This document shows positions 8,657 to 15,764 of a DNA stretch of 22,591 bases, in pieces; positions within the stretch are counted from its first letter, which is position 1; each line of letters opens with the position of its first letter. The stretch spans positions 1 to 22,591 of the IMG/VR virus record IMGVR_UViG_3300030102_000169; one strand, given 5' to 3'. Made by a program: the position numbers and the translations under genes. Source of the stretch: a virus. The notes below the pieces were generated by a model. The model did not search any database. It worked only from the letters and a program-made list of their open reading frames with translations, and was not told the origin of the DNA.

Positions 8657-9222
8657 TATTTTCTACCCCATTTAATATCTTGTACCATTTCTGATGAGAA
8701 ATCCATTCCTACATCTCCTGTGAAAAATCTTTGCTGTGATGTGTTGTTAGTTTTACGACCAGATTTTTTGTCAAAGTCTGCCCAATGAGATACTATTTTT
8801 AAATTTAATAAACTTTCCTTTTTAGTTTCGTTTATATCAAAACCATCTATTGTACCTTTATAAAGAAGTATTGGGTCAGCAATAAGAGCATTTGAACTAT
8901 CTAATATTCCTCTGTGGATAGTTACAGAGTCATTCATTACATTCTCATTTAAAACTACTGAAATAAAAGTTGTATTAGCACCAGATAATGTAAGGTTTAA
9001 TGTACCCTTTGTTATATCTGTTTGTTCGTCAAAACCAGATATATCTAAAATAAAATCACTTGCAGTATATGTAAATGTAGAACCAGAAACAGAAGAAGTT
9101 AAGGGAAAAGAGCAATCAGTAATATTTACAGGGGTAGAAAAACCAATAGTTATAAGGTGTACAGGTCTAATATCATTTGTTGCTAGTTGGTTCTTTACTG
9201 CTGTCGTTAAGTTTCTCGTCAT
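8656..9222 (-). CDS. Minor tail protein, DUF2163 / gpL-like
   Basis: A 188-residue distal tail protein. The N-terminal MTRNLTTAVKNQLA followed by RPVHLITIGF, the central DISGFDEQTDITKG and the C-terminal QRFFTGDVGMDF with a final IKWG match the layout of the DUF2163-type tail proteins that sit between tape measure and tip in gene transfer agents and marine siphoviruses. In that position it joins the tail tube to the hub. It has one cysteine only, so it does not carry the iron-sulphur cysteine set of lambda gpL. GAGGAA lies immediately before the ATG, supporting this start even though it overlaps the preceding 76-residue gene by 50 bases. Confidence 0.72.
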   Translation of the reverse strand: MTRNLTTAVKNQLATNDIRPVHLITIGFSTPVNITDCSFPLTSSVSGSTFTYTASDFILDISGFDEQTDITKGTLNLTLSGANTTFISVVLNENVMNDSVTIHRGILDSSNALIADPILLYKGTIDGFDINETKKESLLNLKIVSHWADFDKKSGRKTNNTSQQRFFTGDVGMDFSSEMVQDIKWGRK

Positions 9223-9403
9223 GTTCCTCGTAGGTTGTTCTAATTATGTTCTCCGACCCTTTTAACATAATAAAATTAAATTTGCTATCAGGTTTCTTGA
9301 AGTCTTTAAGATCGTTTGTATTTGTATTTATTTGATCTTCTGTAACAATAGCCTCTGCAACAAACTCAGCACTAATTAAATGCGTAATTTTATATTTTTT
9401 CAT
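9173..9403 (-). CDS. Hypothetical distal-tail region protein
   Basis: A 76-residue protein with an N-terminal beta-like stretch (MKKYKITHLISAEFVAEAIV) and a polar Asp/Lys/Asn-rich remainder that ends in a disordered tail. I recognise no family. It starts with a one-base overlap (TAATG) with the preceding tail gene and its last 50 bases overlap the following gene in a different frame, longer than any other coding overlap between recognised tail genes here. By position it may be a small tail assembly factor; this is inference. Confidence 0.62.
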   Translation of the reverse strand: MKKYKITHLISAEFVAEAIVTEDQINTNTNDLKDFKKPDSKFNFIMLKGSENIIRTTYEEHDEKLNDSSKEPTSNK

Positions 9404-10023
9404 TAAAGTGCTTCTTCTACATCTAATTCAAACTGATATAATAAATCTCCATCTTTTGTTGCACCAACAGAACCAAACTCTTGAACATTGCTAGTTAAGT
9501 AAACTGTAAACGGAACATTGTCATAAGTAACAACTTCATTATCTGCCAAAGTATTAATTAAAGGTGGTTCTATTGTTAGTGTAGAAGCGTTACCACTTGG
9601 AGAAACATCTGCAACAATCATATATACTTTTGAATGATTAGCGAACTTAATAAAATCTCCACTTTTAAAAGCATTAGGATTATTGTTTTGGTGTCCGTCT
9701 ATTGATATTGAAGTTGCACCAACTGAATGAGAACCAACAACTTGTATAGTTCCTGTTTCATTACCTCTAGCGTTTTTTACTTCTGGTGGAATTATTGTAA
9801 AGTTTTCTTTGCCTGATCTTTGTTTTACAATAAAAGCCATTAACTCTCCATAAACATCATTTCTTTTTGCTGTTATAATTTTAGCAGTGAAACCAAACCT
9901 TTGACCATCTATTTGTCTTGCTAATTTTTTACCACTATCTGTTAATGAAAGAATTGTATCTTGTGTTGATTTAATTCCCATAGTTGAAAATTTGGCATTT
10001 GATATTGGAAACGCACCTGACAT
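9403..10023 (-). CDS. Distal tail protein just after tape measure
   Basis: A 206-residue beta-rich protein. It contains SGKKLARQIDGQRFGFTAKI near residues 30-50, FIVKQRSGKENFTIIPP near 64-80, a middle DGHQNNNPNAFKSGDFIKFA block resembling a small barrel, then SKVYMIVADV and LTIEPPL. Proteins with this arrangement are common in marine siphoviruses directly after the tape measure, and the outer parts resemble minor tail/distal-tail proteins of the DUF2460 or gpM position. The central insertion between the two tail-tube-like halves looks like a separate barrel. It overlaps both flanking genes by one base. Likely role: forming the tail end that receives the hub. The structural role is likely; the exact family name is uncertain. 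Confidence 0.72.
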   Translation of the reverse strand: MSGAFPISNAKFSTMGIKSTQDTILSLTDSGKKLARQIDGQRFGFTAKIITAKRNDVYGELMAFIVKQRSGKENFTIIPPEVKNARGNETGTIQVVGSHSVGATSISIDGHQNNNPNAFKSGDFIKFANHSKVYMIVADVSPSGNASTLTIEPPLINTLADNEVVTYDNVPFTVYLTSNVQEFGSVGATKDGDLLYQFELDVEEAL

Positions 10024-11798
10024 TATATTACTGACCCTCTACCTTGTTCATTTACAGATTGATTAATTAATGATGATATAGTTCCTCTTGATCTAAATAG
10101 CAATTCTTCAAAACCAGAAGCGTCAACTGTGTTAATATTAAAATTAACTGTTGTTGCACCACCACCTGTACCTCTTGCTGATTGTGTGATTTGTCCTGTT
10201 TGATTAGGTACAAATAATTCAGGACCTTGTTCTCCAACTATAATCGGTTGACCTTTTGATACAGCACCACCTTTTGCAAATCCAAAAAAACCACCACCAC
10301 CACCCATAGCCATAAGAATAGCTTGAAGTGCAATTTGTCTTTTTAATGATGATTCTTGTGCTTTCATTTCATTTAATTTCTTTTTTTGTAATGCTATATC
10401 AATTAACATTCTTGCAGTAAGTTCAATAAAGTGTGCTAATAAATTTACTAATACTTGTTGTACTATTTTTTTAAATGTTTCAGCTAAATTTTTTCCAAGT
10501 ATAACTGATTCAGCTATTGATTTTGATACTTTTTTAAGACCCTCATTCATACTTCTAGCAATTATTTCTCCAATATCAAAAAATTTATTTCTCATTTCTT
10601 CTAATACTGTTTCATTTACATCTGTTATTACTTGTTTAAAGATTTTACCTTGTAATATTATTTTATCCATGAAAGTTGATTTAGGTATTTTTTTTGTAAT
10701 TGTCATTCCCTCGTGTATTTTACCACCAGGTATTTCAGGGAATTTTCTTTCATTTTCTAATAAACCTATTTCTCTTAATTTTGCAACTATCTTATCTAAT
10801 TGTGAAAGTAATAAAGATGCACCACCAATAATTATATTAGCTTTTGTTGCCATGTTAAATCTTCTCATAGCAACTGTTGCAACACCAATAGCAGAAGCAA
10901 GATTAAGAAAGAAGTTAATAAGTTTAAATGCAATTAAAATTTTTAATGAAGTAATAATTAACTCTAAATTATCTTTAAGAAATTTTAATGTACTTGCTGT
11001 GACTTGTATTGCTGTACTTAAACCAGCACCAATCATAGCACCAAATTCTGCTATTTCTTTTCTATTAAGTTCAACAGTTTTTTTTAAATCTCCAAGATTA
11101 TCTTTTAATGCACCAAAAAATCCTTGTGCGACTTCTACTTGAAAAATAAAGAAAGCATCTTTTAAGTTAGTGATAGTTCCAAATAATGTTTGTGATAAAT
11201 CATCAATTAAATTTCCAAACTCTCCACCTGTACCAAATGCGTTTTTTAATCCTAATATTGATTCTTTAGTATTTACTCTAACACCCTCTTTAAAACCAGC
11301 CATAGCTTTAACACCTCTTTCTCTAAAGAGTTCAGCTGATGATATACCAGCACTAAATGATCTTTGAATTTGTAATGAAGCTAAAGCAAAATCCCCACCA
11401 AGAATGGTTGCTGTATTACCTGTAATTTTTAAAAGTTCTTCAAATGATACACCAGATTCTTCTGCTGTTTTTCTAACTGTAGCAAGTGCAGTTATACCTT
11501 GTTGAATATTTTTAAGTTCAAATGGTGTGCCTGATGCAAAATCAGTAACTTCTTTTAATGCTTTTTTACCCTCTTTTGCTGAACCAAATAAAGCATTTAA
11601 TTGAACTTCAAGATTTTCTATTTGTATTCCAGCATTTACAAAGCCTTTAATAACAAGACCAGCACCCAAACCTATAAAAGCATTTCTTAAATTAAATACT
11701 GATCTTTTAACTCTTTCTAAGCTAGTTTGGACATTATTTAAAGCTTGTTTGGATTTATCTTTTGCTACAATATCTATATTAAGTCTTTGATTTGCCAT
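10023..11798 (-). CDS. Tape measure protein
   Basis: A 591-residue tail length determinant, chaperoned by the products of the gene just upstream. Residues 1-45 form the usual start (LNIDIVAKDKSKQALNNVQ then a helix). Residues 60-190 match the tape-measure N-terminal domain (LNALFGSAKEGKKALKEVTD, ASGTPFELKNIQQGI, ELLKITGNTATIL, FRERGVKAMAGF). Residues 275-312 are strongly hydrophobic. From about 385 to 480 the protein is helical, followed by a Gly-rich hydrophobic segment. Near residue 505 comes FAKGGAVSKGQPIIVGEQGP, the standard tape-measure tail motif. At about 1.5 A per residue the tail should be near 90 nm. There are two bases between the frameshifted chaperone stop and this ATG, which suggests coupled translation. 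Confidence 0.9.
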   Translation of the reverse strand: MANQRLNIDIVAKDKSKQALNNVQTSLERVKRSVFNLRNAFIGLGAGLVIKGFVNAGIQIENLEVQLNALFGSAKEGKKALKEVTDFASGTPFELKNIQQGITALATVRKTAEESGVSFEELLKITGNTATILGGDFALASLQIQRSFSAGISSAELFRERGVKAMAGFKEGVRVNTKESILGLKNAFGTGGEFGNLIDDLSQTLFGTITNLKDAFFIFQVEVAQGFFGALKDNLGDLKKTVELNRKEIAEFGAMIGAGLSTAIQVTASTLKFLKDNLELIITSLKILIAFKLINFFLNLASAIGVATVAMRRFNMATKANIIIGGASLLLSQLDKIVAKLREIGLLENERKFPEIPGGKIHEGMTITKKIPKSTFMDKIILQGKIFKQVITDVNETVLEEMRNKFFDIGEIIARSMNEGLKKVSKSIAESVILGKNLAETFKKIVQQVLVNLLAHFIELTARMLIDIALQKKKLNEMKAQESSLKRQIALQAILMAMGGGGGFFGFAKGGAVSKGQPIIVGEQGPELFVPNQTGQITQSARGTGGGATTVNFNINTVDASGFEELLFRSRGTISSLINQSVNEQGRGSVI

Positions 11799-11800
11799 TA

Positions 11801-12327
11801 TTAAAATTTCCTTGCTTCTGCTAGTGATTGTTTTGTTTTATACTGTTCTTCTTCTTTTTTCAAGTATGCTAACCACAAATGATAATGGCTAACAGGCATA
11901 TCAAGAACTTCTTGTATTGTTATGTGTAGTCTGTCTGCAACAATTAAAAGCGACCTTATTTCAGGGTCGCTATTTACTTTTTTTCGGCTTCCTCAAATGA
12001 GGTATCTAAAAGAATTTTATTGGCTACTTCGGATATGACATTTGAATCTGCTTTTTTTCTTAATGCAAATTTATCTTCTGGGCTAAAGGCTTTTATCATT
12101 TCGCCTTTATCATTTTTAACTTGCAACTTCATTATAAGCAAATCAACAAGAACAGTTAAGTCTTGAAAATTGTTAGACTTCTTAAAGATAATGTTTTTTT
12201 CTTCAAGGGTTAATGGTTCAGAATAGAATACACTAGCTTTACCATGCTCGTCTTTCCACTCCTCAACTTCAATAGTAATAGTTTTAAGAGTTTCAAAATG
12301 AGATTTAACTCTATCAATAACTGACAT
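11801..12327 (-). CDS. Tail assembly chaperone, -1 frameshift fusion (gpGT-like) form
   Basis: A product of 175 residues made by slipping back one base at the end of the short chaperone gene. Residues 1-117 are shared; residues 118-175 come from the -1 frame and begin VNSDPEIRSLLIVADRLHI, then DMPVSHYHLWLAYLKKEEE. The HLWLAYL stretch is typical of the T part of tail chaperones, which contacts the tail tube subunit. The -1 frame has no start of its own in the right place, is open to a TAA at 11801-11803, and fills the otherwise empty interval before the tape measure. Lambda G/GT shows the same arrangement. Frameshifting efficiency is not knowable from sequence. Confidence 0.82.
11949..11983 (-). 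promoter_or_regulatory. Programmed -1 ribosomal frameshift signal
   Basis: Read on the minus strand, the heptamer A AAA AAG (11983-11977) lies in the correct frame (GAA AAA AAG TAA). Five bases later a perfect 7-bp stem AGCGACC (11971-11965) pairs with GGTCGCT (11955-11949) around a 9-base loop. A AAA AAG is the strongest known bacterial -1 slippery sequence (E. coli dnaX), and a hairpin 5-9 bases downstream is the usual stimulator. The zero-frame stop is inside the spacer. Confidence 0.88.
11974..12327 (-). CDS. Tail assembly chaperone, short (gpG-like) form
   Basis: A 117-residue cytoplasmic chaperone by position between tail tube and tape measure. It is charged and helical, with LDTSFEEAEKK at the end. 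In lambda-like tails the short protein and its frameshifted longer form wrap the tape measure and recruit tube subunits. The zero-frame ends in codons GAA AAA AAG TAA, so the slippery site is the very last thing read before the stop. A weak ribosome-binding site precedes the ATG (no clear purine run), while the preceding tail tube gene has a good one, consistent with the low amounts expected. No other function fits as well. Confidence 0.8.
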   Translation of the reverse strand: MSVIDRVKSHFETLKTITIEVEEWKDEHGKASVFYSEPLTLEEKNIIFKKSNNFQDLTVLVDLLIMKLQVKNDKGEMIKAFSPEDKFALRKKADSNVISEVANKILLDTSFEEAEKK

Positions 12328-12336
12328 AAATTAGGA

Positions 12337-12723
12337 TTATACAGTACCTATAGTTAAAGCACCTGTTCCTTGAAAAGTTACAGTTCTTGAAATAATTGCG
12401 TCCATTGAGTTATTAACTGACATTCCTGTAACAATTCCTGTTCCTGTAAAACTTCTGTCTCCACTTGCATCACCCTCAGGTAATAAAATGAAAGATATTG
12501 AAGCACCAGCAATTAAACTTGTTTGTGGTGTATCTGTTTCATCAAAGTGCATTTCTAAAGTACCAGAGAATGATGTTCTACCAGCAACAAATGATTTAGT
12601 TGCATCTGATAAAGCTGTATCCTCTACTACATCTCCTGTTGTTTCAAGTGTAAAGCTAGTAAGTTCTCCTACTGCTGTTCCACCAGCTTTTACAACTCCT
12701 TCTTTTCCATGATGTGTTGCCAT
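12337..12723 (-). CDS. Major tail tube protein
   Basis: A 128-residue tail tube subunit. It opens MATHHGKEGVVKAGG, continues with VGELTSFTLETTGDVVEDT, then AGRTSFSGTLEMHFDET and ends with RTVTFQGTGALTIG. This sequence of beta strands, with the conserved central loop and SFSGTLEM strand, is that of short phage tail tube proteins (TP901-1/lambda gpV N-domain type). It lacks an Ig-like C-terminal decoration. AAGGAT lies about 6 bases before the ATG. Its place between the tail terminator and the chaperone pair is as expected. A tiny gene overlaps its first 34 bases in another frame. Confidence 0.88.
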   Translation of the reverse strand: MATHHGKEGVVKAGGTAVGELTSFTLETTGDVVEDTALSDATKSFVAGRTSFSGTLEMHFDETDTPQTSLIAGASISFILLPEGDASGDRSFTGTGIVTGMSVNNSMDAIISRTVTFQGTGALTIGTV

Positions 12724-12854
12724 TTTTTATCCTTTTTACTTTTAGATTGTTGTTGTTTTTCTTGCTTATAGCCTAAACTTAAAAAATGTTCAAGATTAGA
12801 TTCATTAATAGTTATCTCTGAATTATCTTTATATAATTTAATATCTTTAGCCAT
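12690..12854 (-). CDS. Small protein (54 residues) overlapping the tail tube gene start
   Basis: An open frame of 54 codons, MAKDIKLYKDNSEITINESN then LEHFLSLGYKQEK, with a Gln/Lys-rich tail. A clear AAAGGA lies 5-6 bases before the ATG. It fills the interval between the acidic 70-residue gene and the tail tube gene and runs 34 bases into the latter. The first 30 residues look like a compact fold with a conserved-looking LYKDN...IT, NLEHFLSLG pattern that resembles short phage proteins I have seen near tail genes; this is from memory. Function unknown. The ribosome-binding site and the exact filling of the gap make it likely real. Confidence 0.62.
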   Translation of the reverse strand: MAKDIKLYKDNSEITINESNLEHFLSLGYKQEKQQQSKSKKDKKWQHIMEKKEL

Positions 12855-12862
12855 AAGTCCTT

Positions 12863-13075
12863 TTACATTTTATCTTCTTCTTCGTCAATATCTTCTTCAT
12901 CTTCTTCAAAATCATCTTCAAAATCTTCTTCCCAATCTTGACTATTATCTTCTTGGTTTTCTTTTAATTCTGCTAGTAAATCTTTTACTTCTTCACAAAG
13001 CATAGACTCTTTATCATGTAATTTTTCTATCTGATCTATTTTCTTTTCTATTCTGTTTATAATTTTTGTTGTCAT
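12863..13075 (-). CDS. Small coiled-coil protein with acidic tail
   Basis: A 70-residue protein. Residues 1-38 are a charged helix (KIINRIEKKIDQIEKLHDKE) likely to form a coiled coil. The last 30 residues are almost all Asp and Glu, with a few Trp/Phe. AGGAGA precedes the ATG and overlaps the TAG stop of the upstream tail terminator gene. Its strongly acidic end could mimic nucleic acid or bind a basic virion protein; that is speculation. It sits between tail terminator and tail tube, a position where several siphoviruses have a small unknown gene. It could also be a tail assembly factor. Confidence 0.68.
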   Translation of the reverse strand: MTTKIINRIEKKIDQIEKLHDKESMLCEEVKDLLAELKENQEDNSQDWEEDFEDDFEEDEEDIDEEEDKM

Positions 13076-13083
13076 TTATTCTC

Positions 13084-13524
13084 CTATGGTGTTCCAGCTT
13101 GATACTCGTACATACATCTAATAGTCATTCTTATACCACCAACAGGAAACAAAGAACCCTCGTCAGTTTCTACTTGTACTACTTCTGTATCAAGTGCGTT
13201 GTTACTTCTTGTAATATCAGTTTCTAATGCAGTTTCAATAGCTGTTATTAATTGATTTCTTTTTGTATCAATATTAGCTTCTGCACCTTTAACAAATCCA
13301 AGTACAACAAAATCAATAGTACCATGTCTTGTTTTTGCACCACTTCCCAATTCAGAATCATCTCTGTTTTCTTCTGATGTTTGAACTATTACTGCTGGAT
13401 ATTGTTGCTCTGATAATTCATCTAATAAAAAAGGTTGTCTTGTTGCTTTTCTAATTGTTATTGGGCTAGATATAGCTGATATGGTTGATAATAAATTACT
13501 TGCTATGTTTTCTCTTACACTCAT
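13084..13524 (-). CDS. Tail terminator / tail completion protein (gpU-like)
   Basis: A 146-residue protein. It opens MSVRENIASNLLSTISAI, followed by ITIRKATRQPFLLDELSEQQYPAVIVQTSEE, a charged insertion and then GTIDFVVLGFVKG and a final beta strand RMTIRCMYEYQ. This is the layout of siphovirus tail terminator proteins, which form the ring that stops tube growth and joins to the head. The start overlaps the stop of the preceding neck gene by four bases (ATGA). Placement between the neck protein and the tail tube agrees. I see no unusual features. Confidence 0.8.
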   Translation of the reverse strand: MSVRENIASNLLSTISAISSPITIRKATRQPFLLDELSEQQYPAVIVQTSEENRDDSELGSGAKTRHGTIDFVVLGFVKGAEANIDTKRNQLITAIETALETDITRSNNALDTEVVQVETDEGSLFPVGGIRMTIRCMYEYQAGTP

Positions 13525-14003
13525 ATTCTTGCTTTCCTAAATTCTTTTGCAACAAATCTGTTAAATTGTTTTCTTATTATATTAGCTGTTTTATCATTAA
13601 ATCCAAAAAATTCACGCTTTGTTTTTCCTAATACTTGGTTAAATACAGCCCTTTGACGCATTTGAGAATTACTAAAATTTATACTGATTTTATTAGTCCC
13701 TGTTTTTCTTATTGTTTTTGTAGATGGTGTTAATGCACCTAACATTCTACCAGAATAAAATAAATCTACTTTTGTTGCTCTACCCTCTCTTTGTAATTTT
13801 TTTAAATAACCTTGAGAGTATGGTGCAAAAGGGATATTTCTAAAATCAATACCTTTTTGTGTTTTGGTTCTAATTATATCTAATAATTGAAAACCAGCTT
13901 GAAGTAATGCTTTAGAAAATATGCTTTTGAATTTTTTTTGTATTCTTGAATATCTTTTTTGTATTAGATTTGCATTAGTTTTAATCTTTAAATCTAAAGC
14001 CAT
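13521..14003 (-). CDS. Head-tail joining / neck protein, HK97 gp10 or Mu gpG type
   Basis: A 160-residue, very basic protein. Key parts are RIQKKFKSIFSKALLQAG and LLDIIRTKTQKGIDFRN, GIPFxPYSxxY-like residues (IPFAPYSQGYLKK), LFYSGRMLGAL, and TKREFFGFND near the C-terminus. These match the virion morphogenesis / HK97 gp10 family, where the PREFFG-like motif and the SGRML motif are conserved. In known systems it completes the neck before the tail terminator binds. It overlaps the connector gene by one base and the tail terminator by four. High confidence for family, moderate for which exact role in the neck. Confidence 0.8.
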   Translation of the reverse strand: MALDLKIKTNANLIQKRYSRIQKKFKSIFSKALLQAGFQLLDIIRTKTQKGIDFRNIPFAPYSQGYLKKLQREGRATKVDLFYSGRMLGALTPSTKTIRKTGTNKISINFSNSQMRQRAVFNQVLGKTKREFFGFNDKTANIIRKQFNRFVAKEFRKARI

Positions 14004-14488
14004 TATCTAGTCAATCTTCTAAATCCGTGTAAAGGTTCTCTTTCGTTTGCAACAATAGTTCCTGATGAGTCAACATCATATTCAACACCATCTTCTAATA
14101 TCATTCTCCACTCGATATTGTATTGACCCATATAATATTCTTGCATTCTTTCAAATCTATCTTTTTCTGTTTCTGGTCTAAATTTTGTTAATGCTGGTAA
14201 ATAAAATCTTCCAAGAAATAAATATACTCCAGCTCTTTCAAACTGATCTAAATTAACTTTTGTATTAACCATTTCAGCAGTATTTAAAACTGTAATATCT
14301 GTAAATATATTTGTTTTATATACAGGCCACCACTCTACTCGTAACTGTCTTAAAATATCATTAGTGGTTTGTGCTAAAAAATTTGTTGTTTCTGTAGCAG
14401 TTGTAGATATACCAAAATCAAACGCATCAGGTTGATATTTCAAAACATCTGATGTGGTAATAACATTAGCACCTGTATAATTAGCCAT
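14003..14488 (-). CDS. Head-tail connector / adaptor protein
   Basis: A 161-residue protein with an N-terminal flexible part, helices around LAQTTNDILRQLRVEWWPVY, FERAGVYLFLGRFYLPAL and RFERMQEYYMGQYNIEWRMI, and a short C-terminal DGVEYDVDSSG strand. The repeated aromatic helices and its place directly before the HK97 gp10-like gene fit a head-completion adaptor (gp6/gp15-type), the ring that sits under the portal. I do not see a single decisive motif, so the call rests mostly on position and helical layout. Confidence 0.65.
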   Translation of the reverse strand: MANYTGANVITTSDVLKYQPDAFDFGISTTATETTNFLAQTTNDILRQLRVEWWPVYKTNIFTDITVLNTAEMVNTKVNLDQFERAGVYLFLGRFYLPALTKFRPETEKDRFERMQEYYMGQYNIEWRMILEDGVEYDVDSSGTIVANEREPLHGFRRLTR

Positions 14489-14491
14489 AAT

Positions 14492-14614
14492 TTATTTCCA
14501 AATTAAATAAGCAATTATTAAAACTAGAGGTATAGAATACATTGGATTATTCTTAGCTTTTACCCAAACCCATTTTGACCATTTTCTAGCTTTCATCATT
14601 ATTATTTTATTCAT
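14492..14614 (-). CDS. Small single-span membrane protein within the head operon
   Basis: A 40-residue open frame starting at 14614 (ATGAATAA overlapping the stop of the preceding gene) and ending three bases before the next ATG. The N-terminal half is basic with tryptophans (KARKWSKWVWVKAKNN). The C-terminal half (MYSIPLVLIIAYLIW) is a hydrophobic helix long enough for a short membrane span; by the positive-inside rule the N-terminus would be cytoplasmic. No strong ribosome-binding site is seen, so translation would rely on coupling. Function unknown; a membrane protein is unexpected among capsid and neck genes. It could be an extra holin or host-interaction peptide. Confidence 0.55.
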   Translation of the reverse strand: MNKIIMMKARKWSKWVWVKAKNNPMYSIPLVLIIAYLIWK

Positions 14615-14846
14615 CTTTTTTCTTTCTTGTTTTTCTTTTTTTTTTAAGAGGTATTACTTTTGATTCATTTTCAAAAGTTTGGTCAACTTCTTTAATATTT
14701 TCTTTTACACTATCTTGTTGTAGTTTAAAACCTCTAAAATCATACATACCTTTATTAGTTTCATAATCTAATTCAGTTCTTTTTATTGTTTTGTTACCTC
14801 TTTTAAGAGTAACCATTTTTTCATTTGATAATACTAATTTTACCAT
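14607..14846 (-). CDS. Small basic protein after the major capsid gene
   Basis: A 79-residue protein with MVKLVLSNEKMVTLKRGNKT as a beta-like N-terminus, a central helix and a very basic C-terminus (PLKKKRKTRKKKDE). A perfect AAAGGAGA lies five bases before the ATG, so it should be well expressed, after a hairpin downstream of the capsid gene. The position between capsid and connector is that of decoration or head-completion proteins in other phages. The basic tail could contact DNA or the capsid. I do not recognise the family. Confidence 0.66.
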   Translation of the reverse strand: MVKLVLSNEKMVTLKRGNKTIKRTELDYETNKGMYDFRGFKLQQDSVKENIKEVDQTFENESKVIPLKKKRKTRKKKDE

Positions 14847-14865
14847 TGTATCTCCTTTGTTAGTT

Positions 14866-14889
14866 GCGAGGGCAGTTTCCCACCCTCAC
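14866..14889 (-). promoter_or_regulatory. RNA hairpin downstream of the major capsid gene
   Basis: On the minus strand GTGAGGG (14889-14883) pairs with CCCTCGC (14872-14866) over seven base pairs, one a G-U pair, around a 10-base loop. It begins 11 bases after the capsid stop. It is not followed by a T run, so it is not a standard terminator. It may protect the 3' end of the capsid message or lower read-through. Confidence 0.5.
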
Positions 14890-14900
14890 AAAGTATCCTA

Positions 14901-15746
14901 TTATTGGATTGATGAATCGAAGTGTAATTCAACACCATAAGAGTCATGAATTTCGCCAACACCATATACTGATGTAGCAACAATTTCGTCTGCTCTTAAA
15001 CTCGCATCTCTTTGAGTTTCAATTTTAACATCTTGCATCATTGCAATTGCTAGTGCATCTCTGTGGAAAGCACCACCTTTGTAATCTCCAGCATTTCCTG
15101 TGTTAGAAATATTTGAAGTTTCAAAGATTGGCATACCAGCTAATCTACCAACAAAACCTGATCTTAATGCTTCGTTTGCTAAATCATTTGCGTTTGCGTT
15201 TGCAAAAGTATTAGTTAAACCAGCTTTTAGATCGAAAGCGATTTTAGGGTGTAGCACAACTGCACAATCGTCAATGTTAAGAGCATTTTCTCTTAAAGTT
15301 GAAAGTGCGTTAAAAATAGATGCTGATGCAATTGCACCTGTTCCATCTCCTACTGCACTTGAAAAGCCATCAAACAATGCAGTTAAATCTGCGTCTTGTT
15401 TTCTTGCTAGTGCTTCTCCAAACAATTTACCAATATCTCCAGCCACATTTCTTGGTGCTGAGTTTCTTGCTAAGTCTGTTAGAGTAGTCATAACACCAAC
15501 CTCAGATGCAGTAATAGTTACTGAACTTGGGTTGATTGCTGTGTTTGATAAATCAGTTGCTTCTGATACTGCCGCCGCACTTACTTGTGCATAAACAGGA
15601 ACTTCAACTGCTTTACCACCACCTGTGATAGCATAGTTTTTAACTAAGTTTCTCATGATGGATTTTTCAGAAGCTACGAATTGTGCTTCTGCAACTATCT
15701 CTGTGTATAGTTCCGATAGCGTAGAACTTGTACTTTCGTTTGCCAT
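14901..15746 (-). CDS. Major capsid protein, HK97 fold
   Basis: A 281-residue capsid subunit. The N-arm (STLSELYTEIVAEAQFVASE, then IMRNLVKNYAI) leads to GGGKAVEVPVYAQVSAAAVSE, a central TLTDLARNSAPR spine, ALxRKQDADLTALFDGF, the P-domain VVLHPKIAFDLK, GFVGRLAGMPIFETSNI and a final QRDASLRADEIVATSVYGVG strand. The order and the HPKIAxDL and LAGMPIxE motifs are typical of HK97-fold capsid proteins of marine siphoviruses. It is short, without a visible delta domain; a separate scaffold is encoded just upstream. G+C is slightly higher than in its neighbours, as expected for the most abundant protein. Confidence 0.9.
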   Translation of the reverse strand: MANESTSSTLSELYTEIVAEAQFVASEKSIMRNLVKNYAITGGGKAVEVPVYAQVSAAAVSEATDLSNTAINPSSVTITASEVGVMTTLTDLARNSAPRNVAGDIGKLFGEALARKQDADLTALFDGFSSAVGDGTGAIASASIFNALSTLRENALNIDDCAVVLHPKIAFDLKAGLTNTFANANANDLANEALRSGFVGRLAGMPIFETSNISNTGNAGDYKGGAFHRDALAIAMMQDVKIETQRDASLRADEIVATSVYGVGEIHDSYGVELHFDSSIQ

Positions 15747-15764
15747 TTTAATTACCTATTAAGT

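Noticed and set aside
10669-11142. Plus-strand 157-codon frame opposite the tape measure gene
   Set aside because: Antisense shadow of a helical gene with no start signal.
14866-14889. Intrinsic terminator after the capsid gene
   Set aside because: The stem is good but is followed by AACTAACAAAGG rather than a T run, and a strong ribosome-binding site follows immediately.
15100-15594. Plus-strand 164-codon frame opposite the capsid gene
   Set aside because: Antisense shadow; the capsid gene in the opposite strand has unambiguous HK97-fold motifs.
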